This document shows, piece after piece, positions 12,363 to 22,708 of a stretch of 64,000 nt of DNA. Location: assembly GCF_003255815.1 (NCBI RefSeq), contig NC_037670.1:63628031-63692030 (forward strand), written 5' to 3'. The position numbers were made by a program, and so were the translations under genes. The stretch is from Theropithecus gelada (Eukaryota; Chordata; Mammalia; Primates; Cercopithecidae). The notes beneath the pieces were generated by a model. It was not told the DNA's origin and did not search any database. It saw nothing but the letters and a program-made list of their open reading frames with translations. Position 1 is the stretch's first letter. Each line of letters begins with the position of its first letter.

Positions 12363-12588
12363 TATAGTAAATCCTCACTTAATTTTGTTGATGGGTTCTT
12401 GGAAGCTATGTACTGTGAAGTGAAACAATGTACTACATACCATAAAATGTACTGTATACCATATGACTTAACTCTTGTTTATATCAATTAACCTATGGTA
12501 AGGCTGCTTTCCTTTTACCCTACATTGTTTCACTTAAAGTCACAATTTCCGAGAACTTCCTTATTAGGTTAGGTGAGGACTTACTATA
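12363..12588. mobile_element. 226-bp palindromic DNA-transposon remnant (MITE-like)
   Basis: The ends are inverted repeats: tatagtaaatcctcactt at 12363-12380 and aggtgaggacttactata at 12571-12588 (16 of 18 positions pair). Further pairing continues inward: AGTGAAACAATGTA near 12420 against TACATTGTTTCACTT near 12522-12536. The whole element is therefore a long imperfect hairpin with no coding capacity. The architecture fits a small non-autonomous Tigger/mariner-class element, with TA at both outer edges. I do not know the exact family name. Confidence 0.7.
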
Positions 12589-13462
12589 CAAGATAAAAAT
12601 CTAAGAAGAACAGCTGCTATTTACTTGGCAAATAATATGCCTAAGGTATATAGGCATATGCAAATAATATACCTATGTACTAGGTAGTATGAATGTACTT
12701 TTTGTTTGTTTAATGGTAATAATACTCTTATGCTATTTAAATACTTCTATGTATGGTGTGGATGTAAATTTGAAATTACAAGTCTATTTATACAAACACA
12801 ACTTTGTTTTTTTCCAACACATTTGAAAACTAATTTTAACCTCTCATTTTGCTAGTTTGGTAATATATTCAATTTTAAATACTTTTTAGACCTCTCCACT
12901 TCGTAGTGTCATATAATAATCCCTATGGCTTAAGTAGTATTTGGAAAATGAGGAAAAATACGTAATTGGGGGAAAACACTTGGTCGTACCACACTCCCAC
13001 GAAAACCATCATTATTGCCTTACTGTAATGAAGAAGATGAAGAAGGATGAAGAAATGTGTCACTTACAGAAGTGTGTGCAAGGCTAAGGGGGCAAACAAG
13101 AGGCAGAAGGGCGTGCTCAGACTCTCAAGTGAAGTGAGCATTAAGTAGCCTTAGGACCTACTTCTTCCTGGAGGTAAGTCAAGGAAATATACTTCTGAAT
13201 TCACCAGAAGGAGGAAAATCTTCTTGTCCTCAGTCTTATAAAAATGTCACCACCACCAATAAGCACGTGTGCACACACCACAGAAACACACACACAATCA
13301 CACACATGAGGGAATTCAAGACTCCCTTTCCTCCTGATACTTCCAGGTACAGTGGACTTAATCCACTCAGGAAGCTATTGCCTTTGATGACAAAGTTTTT
13401 ATGAACTCCGTTGCTTCTTTTCGTTCTGATACCCAAATGTTTCCCAGTGCAATGAGCAAGAC
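12589..13462. other. No gene seen; unassigned
   Basis: Contains a CA-rich stretch at 13270-13310 and GAAGATGAAGAAGGATGAAG-type low complexity near 13030. Confidence 0.5.
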
Positions 13463-13519
13463 ACCTCACTTGAAGAGAAAGCAAAATACTGGTAGAAGAA
13501 GCTCAGAGTAATACATTAA
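13463..13519 (+). repeat. 57-bp dispersed duplicate, copy 1
   Basis: Matches 14593-14649 at 52 of 57 positions in direct orientation, 1,130 bp apart. Not a repeat family I recognise. Confidence 0.9.
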
Positions 13520-13664
13520 ATTATCAATGGGGCACTGCATAGAATTGCAATATTTTTCAGAAAGTTTAAGAAAAAAAGAAACATGCCCGTCATTACTTCC
13601 AGAATAACAAATGAAGATCCTATTGGGTGACTAATCCTTAAAATATATTCTTAAATGTCATTTT

Positions 13665-13790
13665 CCTTAATCCTCTGAATGTCCTGTATGAAATATCTAA
13701 TCGTGCATATTTACAGAGAAAGAGCTTGAGTTTCAGAGATGCTGACTAATTTGTCCTAGTTCACACAATTAGACTCTTTGACTTTTAATA
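13665..13790 (-). mobile_element. MIR SINE fragment
   Basis: TTAATCCTCTGAATGTCC, ATTTACAGAGAAAGAGC and TAATTTGTCCTAGTTCACAC follow the minus-strand MIR consensus. Confidence 0.7.
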
Positions 13791-14134
13791 GAAAATGAGT
13801 CATTTGGAACTGCAAGTAATCAGCTTCCATCCTGTAGTAAGGAGAAAGAGGGATCAAGAAAAAAGAAACGTATCTAGATATTAGCTTTCAAATATTGGCT
13901 AGATTTTTGTAAGTGTGTGAGCAAAAGTAACTCACAGGGGGATATAAAAATTGCCTTCACTTGACCATACCATACCCCCAGCAAAACCAGAGCAAAGCTA
14001 GAGAAAAGCTGGAAAGTTCATCAAAAGGCAACAACTGTGATTACAGCCAGAAAGGTCATGGTAAAGGGGAAGAATTAAGGGACCAGCTTTGGGTCTATCT
14101 GAATGTAGCATCTATCCTTATTCATTTTGCACAA

Positions 14135-14190
14135 TCTAAATTTCAGAAATATTTGTCGAGCATCTATTATGTGTTAAATACCACTTAGGC
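14135..14190 (+). mobile_element. L2/MIR 3'-tail relic (weak)
   Basis: TATTTGTCGAGCATCTATTA followed by TGTGTTAAATACCA resembles the TTATTGAGCACCTACTATGTGCCAGG tail shared by L2 and MIR3. Confidence 0.45.
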
Positions 14191-14250
14191 AATTAGAATG
14201 TTGACATGCTGCATCTATATGTTAATGGTATCAGTCACAACAGTTACTCG

Positions 14251-14300
14251 GTAAAATTTAGTTGCTATTTTCTTCAGTAAAATTTAGTTGCTATTTTCTT
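14251..14300 (+). repeat. 26-bp tandem duplication
   Basis: The unit beginning gtaaaatttagttgctattt occurs at 14251-14276 and again, without mismatch over its first 24 bases, at 14277-14300. Confidence 0.95.
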
Positions 14301-14592
14301 TTCAACATTTGCTTAAATATAGTCAAATTCAATCTCTTAATAAATTTTTAGAGCTTCAATTCAATCGCTACAATCTAAGCACCTGATAAAATCAAACAGC
14401 ATAATCAATTAAAAATACACTTAAAACACACCCCAACAATATCTCAACATACAAAGGTTTAATCAAATGTATTTATGAGATCTAGATTAATACATCACTT
14501 TGAATACAGATATCTGGTCTCATTTCTTCCCAAACTCTCACCATAGTTAGTAAATATACATCTATCTATCACATAATAGGTATTTATGGTAG

Positions 14593-14649
14593 ACCTCACT
14601 TGAAGAGAAAGCAAAATACAGGTAGAAGAAATTCAGAGTAAAAAATTAA
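14593..14649 (+). repeat. 57-bp dispersed duplicate, copy 2
   Basis: Second copy of the block at 13463-13519 (5 mismatches). It is followed by a (TA)-rich tract at 14650-14750. Confidence 0.9.
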
Positions 14650-14750
14650 TACTATATATATATAATTATATATACAGTTTTTGTATTTTACAAACATATA
14701 TATGGTTTATGTATTTTACAAATAAGTATATAATAAGTATATATTTTTAT
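14650..14750. repeat. AT-rich low-complexity tract
   Basis: TATATA runs with two near copies of a GTATTTTACAAA motif (about 14680 and 14710). Confidence 0.8.
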
Positions 14751-14765
14751 AAAATGTCATAACGC

Positions 14766-15130
14766 CACAGTTTTAGTTTTCTTAGTTTTCCATAATAACA
14801 TACCGTAAACTGGGTAGCTTAAATAACATAAATTTATTTTTCATACCGGGAGACTGAAAGTCCAAGATCAAGCTGTCTGCAGGGTTGGTGTTTGGTAAGG
14901 GCTGTCCTTGGTTTTCAGATGGCTGTCATCTTGCTGTGTCCTCATGTGGCAGAGAGAGAAAGCTCTGGTGTCTCTTACTCTTCTTACAACTCTACAAGTC
15001 CTATCAGATTAGGGTCCCATAATTTATGACCTCTTTTATCCTTGATTACCTCCCAAGACCCTATCTATCTCCAAATACAGTCATCTTGAAGGTTAGGACT
15101 TTAGTATGTGAATCTTGAGGGGTGTCTACA
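14766..15130 (-). mobile_element. MLT1-type MaLR solo LTR
   Basis: In the plus sequence the order of blocks is AACTGGGTAGCTTAAATAAC, AAATTTATTTTTCATACC, AAGTCCAAGATCAAG, TGCTGTGTCCTCATGTGGCA, TGGTGTCTCTTAC and ACCTCCCAAGACC. This is the reverse complement of an MLT1 LTR. The AATAAA-type poly(A) signal (TTTATT) falls in the expected place. No internal MaLR sequence adjoins it. Confidence 0.8.
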
Positions 15131-15399
15131 GCAGCAATAGAGGAGACAGCAGGAGAGGACACAACTGTAGGAGAGGAGATAACACCTTTTATCTGGGAGG
15201 CAGATAGACAGGTCCTAACTAGTTTAGTAGTCCTAAACTACCACTATCAGAGGTTAGTTGACAATCATTATATTCCCCTAGAATCATTAAGGCACTCAAG
15301 ATAGAAGCACCAAGAACCTAAAATAAGGAGGAAAAGGTGAAGGCTGTTTGAGAAGATTATAAAAAACCTTCACTCTTCCATGCTGCTTGATGACTGTCC
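15131..15399. other. No gene seen; AGGAGA-rich low complexity
   Basis: Purine-rich start at 15135-15180 (GGAGACAGCAGGAGAGGAC), then unassigned DNA. Confidence 0.5.
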
Positions 15400-16640
15400 T
15401 TTCCCCTGCAATAAACATTTGGAGCTTTCTCTAAAGCAGATAATACAGATGGTCTCCCTATTTGGTGCCCTAGGCACATATGAGGCCAAGGTACCACACA
15501 TAAACCAAGAGGATCACATGTCTACATGTGTGCTAAGTGTTGTACCCCTGGAACCTTCCTACCACTCAAGTTCCAAAACAATGGAAATTAGATTCTGCTA
15601 TCCACACCAGACTGAAACACACTTCTCTAGAGAACTCAGCCATGTCCAAGAGAAAGAAAGATTCCCCAACAGAAGAGCCTCCTCAATCACCCTATGTGAA
15701 GTTCAGAGACAGAAGCCATCACATTGTCCATATGTTCAGAACATTATGTCAGCTTTTCAGTTGCTTACTCTTAACTCAGGAGAAGACATTAAGTTTTGCC
15801 AGTTATATTAGCGTAGTCTCTTTTTTGGAAGATAGGGGTGTAAAGAAGTGAAAAAAAAATGTGACATAAAGGAAATAAAAAACTACAGAGAGAAGACAGT
15901 TTTGGAAACTATCATTAATAACAAGATTTTTTAAAGTTAACACTTAAGAACAAAAAGAACTATTGAATAATTTTCTAAAACATCATTAATAATAAAGTAA
16001 ATACAAAATCAAAAGAATATTTGGAAGATAAGACTGATAAAATACTCCAGAAAATAAAGCAAAGAGCTACAGAAATGGTAAAGAAGAATTAGAATTTTTT
16101 TTTTTTTCCAAGTAAAGAATGAAAGGATAAGCAATGACCATCAACATTCAAATAATGGAAGTTCCAGAAAGAAACAAAAATTAAAAATGTTACATGAACA
16201 ATTCAAAATAATGTCCCAGAATTTAAGGTCATAAATAGGAAGGTTGAAAGGGTCCACAAATTGTACAAAATGGAGTTCTAAATAGACCTAAAGGAAGGTG
16301 TGCCTTTAAGAAATTGTATGATACCTGGGACAAAGAGATCTGATAAGTTTCCACAGAGCAGAAAAAGATGAGACTTGTCAACAGCAGCATGAGAGCTAGA
16401 AGACAGTAAGGCAATGCCTTCAAAATTCTGAAGAAAGATGATTTCCTACCTACAATTATATGTCCAGCCAGCATGAGTCAAGTGGGGGTGGAATAGAGAT
16501 ATGTTTACATTGGCAAGTTCTCCAAAAATGCAGTTACCTTACACCATGTCTCAGGATGCCACTGAAGTGTAAGTGCCACTGAAAGAAAGAGCATATGGGG
16601 AACAGGAAACAGAAGGCCAAAGAGAAGAGACAGGTCAAAG
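15400..16640 (+). pseudogene. HAL1/L1M-type LINE ORF1 relic
   Basis: The 3' part (about 16130-16600) matches the end of an ancient L1-type ORF1 in sense orientation: GTTCCAGAAAGAAACAAAAA, CAAAATTCTGAAGAAAGATG, ATATGTCCAGCCAGC, GGTGGAATAGAGATATGTTT and CCATGTCTCAGGATGCCACTG follow the order seen in HAL1 elements as I remember them. Upstream, an ATG at 15642 opens a short basic frame (MSKRKKDSPTEEPPQSPYV), a plausible but unproven ORF1 N-terminus. The middle (15850-16100) is A-rich, as expected for a decayed coiled-coil region. There is no ORF2 downstream, which fits HAL1 (half-L1). All frames are broken, so no protein is expected. The exact 5' boundary is uncertain. Confidence 0.6.
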
Positions 16641-17429
16641 GGGGTCCCACAATGACTGCTGTGCACTAACAGTAGAATGGTGCTGGAAATGTGTGCAAAG
16701 AACTGAGCTTTGAGTCTCACTATGAGGACCAGAAAAGCACAGAGAAATTCAGTGTCACCATCTCTTTTATTGATGATATTCACAGTGATTAGGTGATTGA
16801 ACAAGAAAATGAGTTCCTCTAATGTTTCTCCACAACCTAGTGTTTCTCTTTAATCAAAATCTCAGCACCAGCTTTCTGTTCCTCATGGACTACAGTGCAA
16901 AGTTTTAGAAATACAGATTAATATATTTTAAGCAATGCAGAAGAAAAGGTGCAGGAGAAAATAGAGCATGTTTCATTCCAACAGATATAGTGCCATTTCC
17001 ATGTTTTACCTTATTTATAATTGAGAATTGTGCCCATATCTAAATGATCCCTGAGAACAGAGGAAGCTGGTCCTCTCATTTCCCTGGCTGAATCACACCC
17101 ATTACCCTCAGCACAGGTGCATCTGTTAAACTCAAATCACATTGAATAAGAAGGGAAAGGTGATTTATGACCCCAAATCTGGGATTATGTTGCAGAAAAG
17201 TATGTATATACTTACAAATATAACCTATCACTATTTTCAAGTAGATACACATAAATATTAAATACGTATAAAATATAAAATAACCTATAGTAATACATAG
17301 GTTATACGTATATACTTGAGGTTAGGTATTTAAAGAATTTTCAGAGGATAATTTGTAAACATTTTGCATAAAATGTAAAATCCTTATAGTAAAATATAAT
17401 ACACTAACACGTTTATGGGCATTTGTCTG
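16641..17429. other. No gene seen; AT-rich
   Basis: May contain more HAL1 tail. An 8-bp perfect inverted repeat (taacctat 17281-17288, ataggtta 17297-17304) lies in AT-rich DNA. No exon is supported. Confidence 0.45.
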
Positions 17430-17610
17430 AAGCTCTGTCTCACTAGCTACATGGTGGGTGCCATTACAAGGTCTTCATAGACTCAGTTCTTCGTCTTTAA
17501 TTGGGCACATTTCACAGAAGTAAGGAAGAATTAAATATGATCAGCCATGTTTTTATTGTGGGAATTAGCATATAATAAATCTCAGTAAAGAGTTCCTATT
17601 GTCATTCACT
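17430..17610 (+). mobile_element. MIR SINE, decayed
   Basis: CTCAGTTCTTCGTCTTTAA and the following AAGGAAGAATTAAATATG and AGCATATAATAAATCTCAGTAAAG fit the 3' half of MIR with many substitutions. Confidence 0.5.
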
Positions 17611-18602
17611 CTCCTCATTTACCCTGCTGTGAAATAGCTTCCCTTTAAGTCTGTCCCACATTTGATATGTCAACACACAAGGCCATAAGTCCGGCAGCTT
17701 GTCCATTCTGCACAATATATCCAGGAAAGAGATGTTGCTAAGTAAAGGAGTAGGTTACTTCAATAAACTTCAATGATTAATGTGTCTTCCAAGTGCTAAA
17801 CTCCTTCCTGGAGAGTAGCCTACACACTCCAAAGGAGCAGTTCATCAACAGAATTGTCAGAACCCACACGAAGAACTGAGATGCTCTCATTTGCCAAATA
17901 TTTCCCCAGCTTGTTGTTTATGTCTCCTCATTTCAATCCATGCTTCTCTACATGCATCCATATAAAAATCTCTTTAAATGCTTTTCTGATTATTCAAAAC
18001 ACCTGCCACATTAAGTGAGGATATTGTTCCTAAATTTCTATGTCCATCAAATCTACAGTGGAAATATAAATAAAGGAATGGCCTTTTTCCCTTCACCTTC
18101 GACTGTTTTACAGATACATTAATACAGGACATAAAAGGTTTTTTTAATTAATATTTTTACTATTTTGTTATATTTTATGATGTTAATTTTAAATGTCTTG
18201 TTTATATATTGCATAACTTTTCTTTGCATCTTATTACTTAAATATATTTATCAACTGCAAAGCATCCATTTAAATGAATTATTATTGGGTTTGAATGATA
18301 TTTAATGTATAGCATAATAATGAAAGAAATAAAAATAAACAAAACTTTCATGAATATTGAAGAGCTCTATACTTATTCAAACTCTTTTGTTGCAAAATTA
18401 GCCTATAAATTTCCATGAAAACCCATGTCTTCCCCTCTAGTAAACTTGCAACTATTATGAGTTCAATATCTCTAGTTGTGTCAATTTTTATTTCTGTACA
18501 ACAGTCCTTTGCTTTCAGGAAAATAAAAAGACATGAAAAACTCCAAGAATCAGAAGATGCCAAATAATGATTTTAAGGATGGGTCACCCAAGTAAATATT
18601 TT
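17611..18602. other. No gene seen; AT-rich
   Basis: About 1 kb, very AT-rich from 18130 to 18350. No supported feature. Confidence 0.5.
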
Positions 18603-18840
18603 TTGCAGGTAACATTTGCTAATATCTGTGTACTTTATATATAGCAGACAATGCGATGAGCACTTTGTATGTGGTATTTTATATCTTTGTAAAACTATGT
18701 GGCATATGTAGCAATATTTTCAGAATTCTTAACTTCATTTTTAAGGTGAAGAAATGAAGGCACAATGAATAAAAGTAATTTCCCTAATCATTCAGCAGGT
18801 ATCAAGGTCATTCTTAACATATAAACGATGGCTTGACCAC
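18603..18840 (-). mobile_element. MIR SINE, near full length
   Basis: GATGAGCACTTTGTATGTGG, ATTTTATATCTTTGTAAAAC, a CATTTTTAAGGTGAAGAAAT core, AAAAGTAATTTCCCTAATCA and a terminal GATGGCTTGACC follow minus-strand MIR end to end. Confidence 0.75.
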
Positions 18841-19029
18841 CTATGCAACATAATATCTTACTGATAGTGTATCAATTAATACATTTTCAAAATCCATGGT
18901 AAACAAAATGAAAGTGACTTAGGGAAACCAGAATGTAACAATATTTGAGATTACGTATAAATGATCTTACATCTGGATGCTCTTAAACTTGATTTTTAAA
19001 ACTCTAGATAGCCAGTAATGATACTATCA

Positions 19030-19150
19030 TTCATGTTTTGTATTAGGTAAAAACGAAGGCACAAAAATTTTAAGTAATGTGCCTAAGGTTGGACAGCTTC
19101 TCAGCAGCAGTGCTGCCAATTTCTTACAGGCAGCCCGACCCCAGTGTCTG
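19030..19150 (-). mobile_element. MIR SINE fragment
   Basis: AAGGCACAAAAATTTTAAG followed by TAATGTGCCTAAGGTTGGAC and AGCAGCAGTGCTG matches the MIR core to 5' end in minus orientation. Confidence 0.65.
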
Positions 19151-19804
19151 TACACCTGGCTACGGTCTCTATTTCCAGGTGGAACTACAAGTGCAGCACT
19201 AACCAACAGACTGCAGGAAAGCAGAGCTGCTCAAAATCCTATTTGGCTGCTGTCTTTCCTGCCAAGGAGATTGATCTTCACACTGGAAATGGAAGGCAAT
19301 ATTAGGAACAAGAAATTCTTAGCTGAGCTAGGAGGGAAGTTTATTAAGAGAACACCAGCTTTCTCAAAGTGCATTCCTGTCCCAAGGCCCTGAAGATTAT
19401 TTCTCAAGACGAGGAGAACCCTTTCAGCCAAGATGGCCAAGTTGCAGATGATGATGTTTGAGGAGGAACAGACATTGGGAAAATGAATAAAATGAAGGAG
19501 ACAACAACACTAATCAAATAGATTATTGGAAGTATGACTTATTTAATTCTGGAAAAGGAAGTGGGGACAACCAGTAACCAGTGTGCATCAAACAAGTAAA
19601 TATAGCTAACCAACTTTGCTCCCCACAGGATTGCTCCTAGGCGTCTAGGTCATGGTGTTACCCTTCACCAGTCACCCACTGTGCCAGGCATGCTGCTAAT
19701 TGTTTCATATTTAAAGTCATCGACTATGACATGTTAAAATCTGAACTTCAAAGCCTGCTCTCATTGTTAAACATCTAGCAGCTTGTCACGGACCACATCC
19801 TTCT
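19151..19804. other. No gene seen; possible MIR scrap at 19660-19730
   Basis: ACTGTGCCAGGCATGCTGC recalls a MIR/L2 tail. Otherwise unassigned. Frames at 19079-19393 (plus) and 19231-19440 (minus) overlap each other and have no domain. Confidence 0.4.
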
Positions 19805-20196
19805 TGTTATGGTTTGGATGTTTGTTGCCTCCAAATCTCTTGTGGAAATGTGACCTCCAAATTTGGAGGTGGGGCCTAGTGGGAGGTGTTGGGTGACGGG
19901 GACAGATCCCCCATGAATGGCTGAGTGCCCCTCGGTGATAAGTGAGTTCCCACACAGTTAGTTTATATAGCCTGAGACCCACCCCTTCTCTCCCGCTCTG
20001 GCTCTGGCCATATGATGCATCAGATCCCCCTTTGCCTTCCAAGATTATAAGGTTCCTAAACCCTCACCAAAAGCAGATGCCAGCACTATGCTTTTTGTAC
20101 AGTCTGCAGAACCATGCGCCAAATACAACGGCTTTTCTTTATAAATTACCCAGCTTCAGGTATTTCTGCATAGCAACGTAAAAATGGACTAATACA
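19805..20196 (+). mobile_element. MST-type (MSTB-like) MaLR solo LTR
   Basis: Starts TGTTATGGTTTGGATG and ends GGACTAATACA, the canonical ends of MST/THE1 LTRs. Internal blocks (GGAGGTGGGGCCTAGTGGGA, CCCCATGAATGGCTGAGTGC, CTGCAGAACCATGCGCCAAA, CTTTATAAATTACCCAGC) follow MSTB in order. The 5-bp flanks are cttct (19800-19804) and, in the copy beyond the Alu, tttct (4 of 5). No internal MaLR sequence follows, so it is a solo LTR. An Alu later inserted across its 3' end. Confidence 0.88.
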
Positions 20197-20201
20197 GTTC
20201 T

Positions 20202-20510
20202 TTTTATTTATTGATTGATCTATTTATTTATTTATTGAGATGAGTTCTCATTCCGTCACCAGACTGGAGTGCTGTGGCATGATCTTGGCTCACTGCAACC
20301 CAGGTTCAAGTGATTCTCCTGCTTCAACCCCGGGGTAGCTAGGATTACAGGCACTTGCCACCATGCCCTGCTAATTTGTGTATTTTTAGTACAGATAGGG
20401 ATTCACCATGTTAGTTGGCCAGGCCAGTCTCAAATTCCTGGCCTCAAGTGATCTGCCCGCCTCAGCTTCCCAAAGTGCTGGGATTACAGGCATGAGTCAC
20501 TGTACCCACC
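20202..20510 (-). mobile_element. Alu (S/J-type) inserted at the LTR end
   Basis: Antisense Alu with a degenerate TTTATTTATTGA tail. Target-site duplication: tggactaatacagttct at 20185-20201 and tggactaatacatttct at 20511-20527 (one mismatch). The duplicated bases are the last residues of the MST LTR. Confidence 0.9.
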
Positions 20511-20527
20511 TGGACTAATACATTTCT

Positions 20528-21989
20528 CTAGTGAAATTTCCTTTCAATGGTTACTACCTTCTCTTTCGTTTTCAATACTTTTTCTTTTGTTCCTTACTTT
20601 TAGTTTATAAAGGTACTTACTATAACTTTTTAAAACTTATTCCATCTACAAATATTTTTATGTATTTGTCACCGTATTTATTCTGTTTTGGTCTATCTTA
20701 CATACCTGAACTAGTTAATTTCCAGTGCCCAGGAGAGTACTGCATGCCATATGCACTGAATAATTTATTGTTGAGAAATGAATTCCCAAGACTTGAGTAT
20801 CCTAAAAAATATCGCAGACTCACCCTTGACACACACTTTCTCTCAAACCAACTTCCCAACTGTGCTTTCCACTAAAGACTCAGGTCAAAGTCCACCACTG
20901 TCTCTAATCCTTGAATATCTTTCCAATTTCCTGGTATTATATTATTATTCATCCAAATGGACTTCACTATTTTTTCTATACTTATTGTAAATCCTATCCC
21001 AGATGCGTGCTTGTATGATCTAGAGTTTGTGGGTTTGGAAGGAAGCTGCCTGGGTCCTTGTGGGCACAGTGGAACTACAGTTAACAGAGATAACACAATG
21101 ATCAGGGAAGAGTGAAGAAATAATAGAGACAAATTGTTATTTACTTCAGAGGTCTGGTTGGATTGACCATTGGAATTTGCAATAAATTTTGTATTCTGTC
21201 AGGATATCTGATCTTTTAGGAGAAAAGTAAATCATCTTAAGACAAAGGTTCTGCTTAAAATTTTATCGACACAATCTGTTATTAATAAAGGATGGCCTGG
21301 GGCTTTCAACTCAAGATTAGAATATTTACATTCACTACCTTTTCCCCTCTTATTACAAAAAAAAAAAAAAAAAGATAATTGGTTTCAGAGCAAGAAATTA
21401 TAAATGAGAAAACAATCATCAATCACAATTCAAACATCCCAAGAAAACCCATGTTGAAATAAGGCTGTACATATTTTGTTGTCCTTTGTTTATACTTATT
21501 TGGGATCATTTGATATTTATCACTCTTACTATAGTCATTTGTGTAATTAGCATCTCTCTTTGCCATAAAGAATTATTTTCAGGAGATTTAGTAGGTATAG
21601 TACTCCATCATACAAATTTAGTGGAATTTCCTAAAATAATCCTTATTATCAATAGTGATAAAATAATGACACAATGTCAGAATTTTTGGTCAGACATTTT
21701 AAAATAGAATACTTAGGTAAATGTATGAATATAATTAAAGCTTTTAATTTATATTTTTACATTTATTTTCAGAAACTTTGTCTCAGTTTATGTAGATATC
21801 TATATAATCTCATAGTAATTTTAAAACAATGTTGAAGAAAAAATGGTAGCATATTTTGTCAATGTATTTTTCTTCAGTTATGTATGCTTTTATTCCATTT
21901 GTTTTTTGGTCTATGCACATGTATTTCTACTATTATTCAGTCAAATTTATCAACATTTTCTTTTGCAATTTTCTTTACAGATCTTTAAA
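20528..21989. other. No gene seen; AT-rich
   Basis: About 1.4 kb of AT-rich DNA with an A16 run near 21358. Frames of 114 codons or fewer are T/A-rich chance frames. Confidence 0.5.
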
Positions 21990-22351
21990 TATCGTTTATG
22001 GACAAGTTTTAGGTTTGCAGAAAAATTGAGAAAATAGCACACACAAAAGAGTTTCCATACAATCCATATCTAATATCACTCATTAACAGCCTCTTACTTC
22101 CTTTGGCACATGTGCCACAATTAATGGATCAATATTAATATTATTAACTCAAGCCAATATTTTATTCAGGTTTCCTTAGTTTTTATTTAATATCCTTTTT
22201 GTCTCAAGATCTCATCCAGGATATCACATTACATTTATTTTTCATATTTTGCTAGACTCCTCTTGGCTATGACAATTTCTCAGACTTTTCTTATTTTTGA
22301 TGACCACCGCAGTTTTGAGAAGTACTACTCAGGCATTTTGTAAAATGTTTC

Positions 22352-22708
22352 TGTAGTCCATCCTTATGCTGCTAATAAAGACATAGCCAAGACTGGGTAA
22401 TTTATAAAGGAAAGAGGCTTAATGGACTCACAGTTTCATATGGATAGGAAGGCCTCACAATCATGGCAGAAGATGAAGGAAGAGCAAAGGAACATCTTAA
22501 ATGGTGGCAGGCAGGAGGGCATGTGCGGGGGAACTCTCCTTTATAAAAACATCAGATCTCATGAGATTTATTCACTGTCATGAGAACAGCACAGGGAAAA
22601 CCTGTCCCCATAATTCAATTACCTCCCACTAGGTCCCTCCCATGACACGTGGGGATTATTACAATTCAAGGTGAGATTTGAGTGCGGACACAGAGCCAAA
22701 CCACATCA
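22352..22708 (-). mobile_element. THE1/MST-type MaLR solo LTR in L1M
   Basis: Reverse complement of a MaLR LTR: GCTGCTAATAAAGACATAGC, GACTGGGTAATTTATAAAGG, CTCACAATCATGGCAGAAG, CTCCCATGACACGTGGGGAT and a terminal CCACATCA. Flanks gtttc (22347-22351) and gtctc (22709-22713) agree at 4 of 5 positions, as expected of a 5-bp target-site duplication. The L1M 3' UTR resumes directly on the far side. Confidence 0.9.

Noticed and set aside
15380..15811. 143-codon plus-strand frame
   Set aside because: Overlaps, in another frame, the proposed HAL1/L1-type ORF1 start at 15642 and has no recognised motif of its own.
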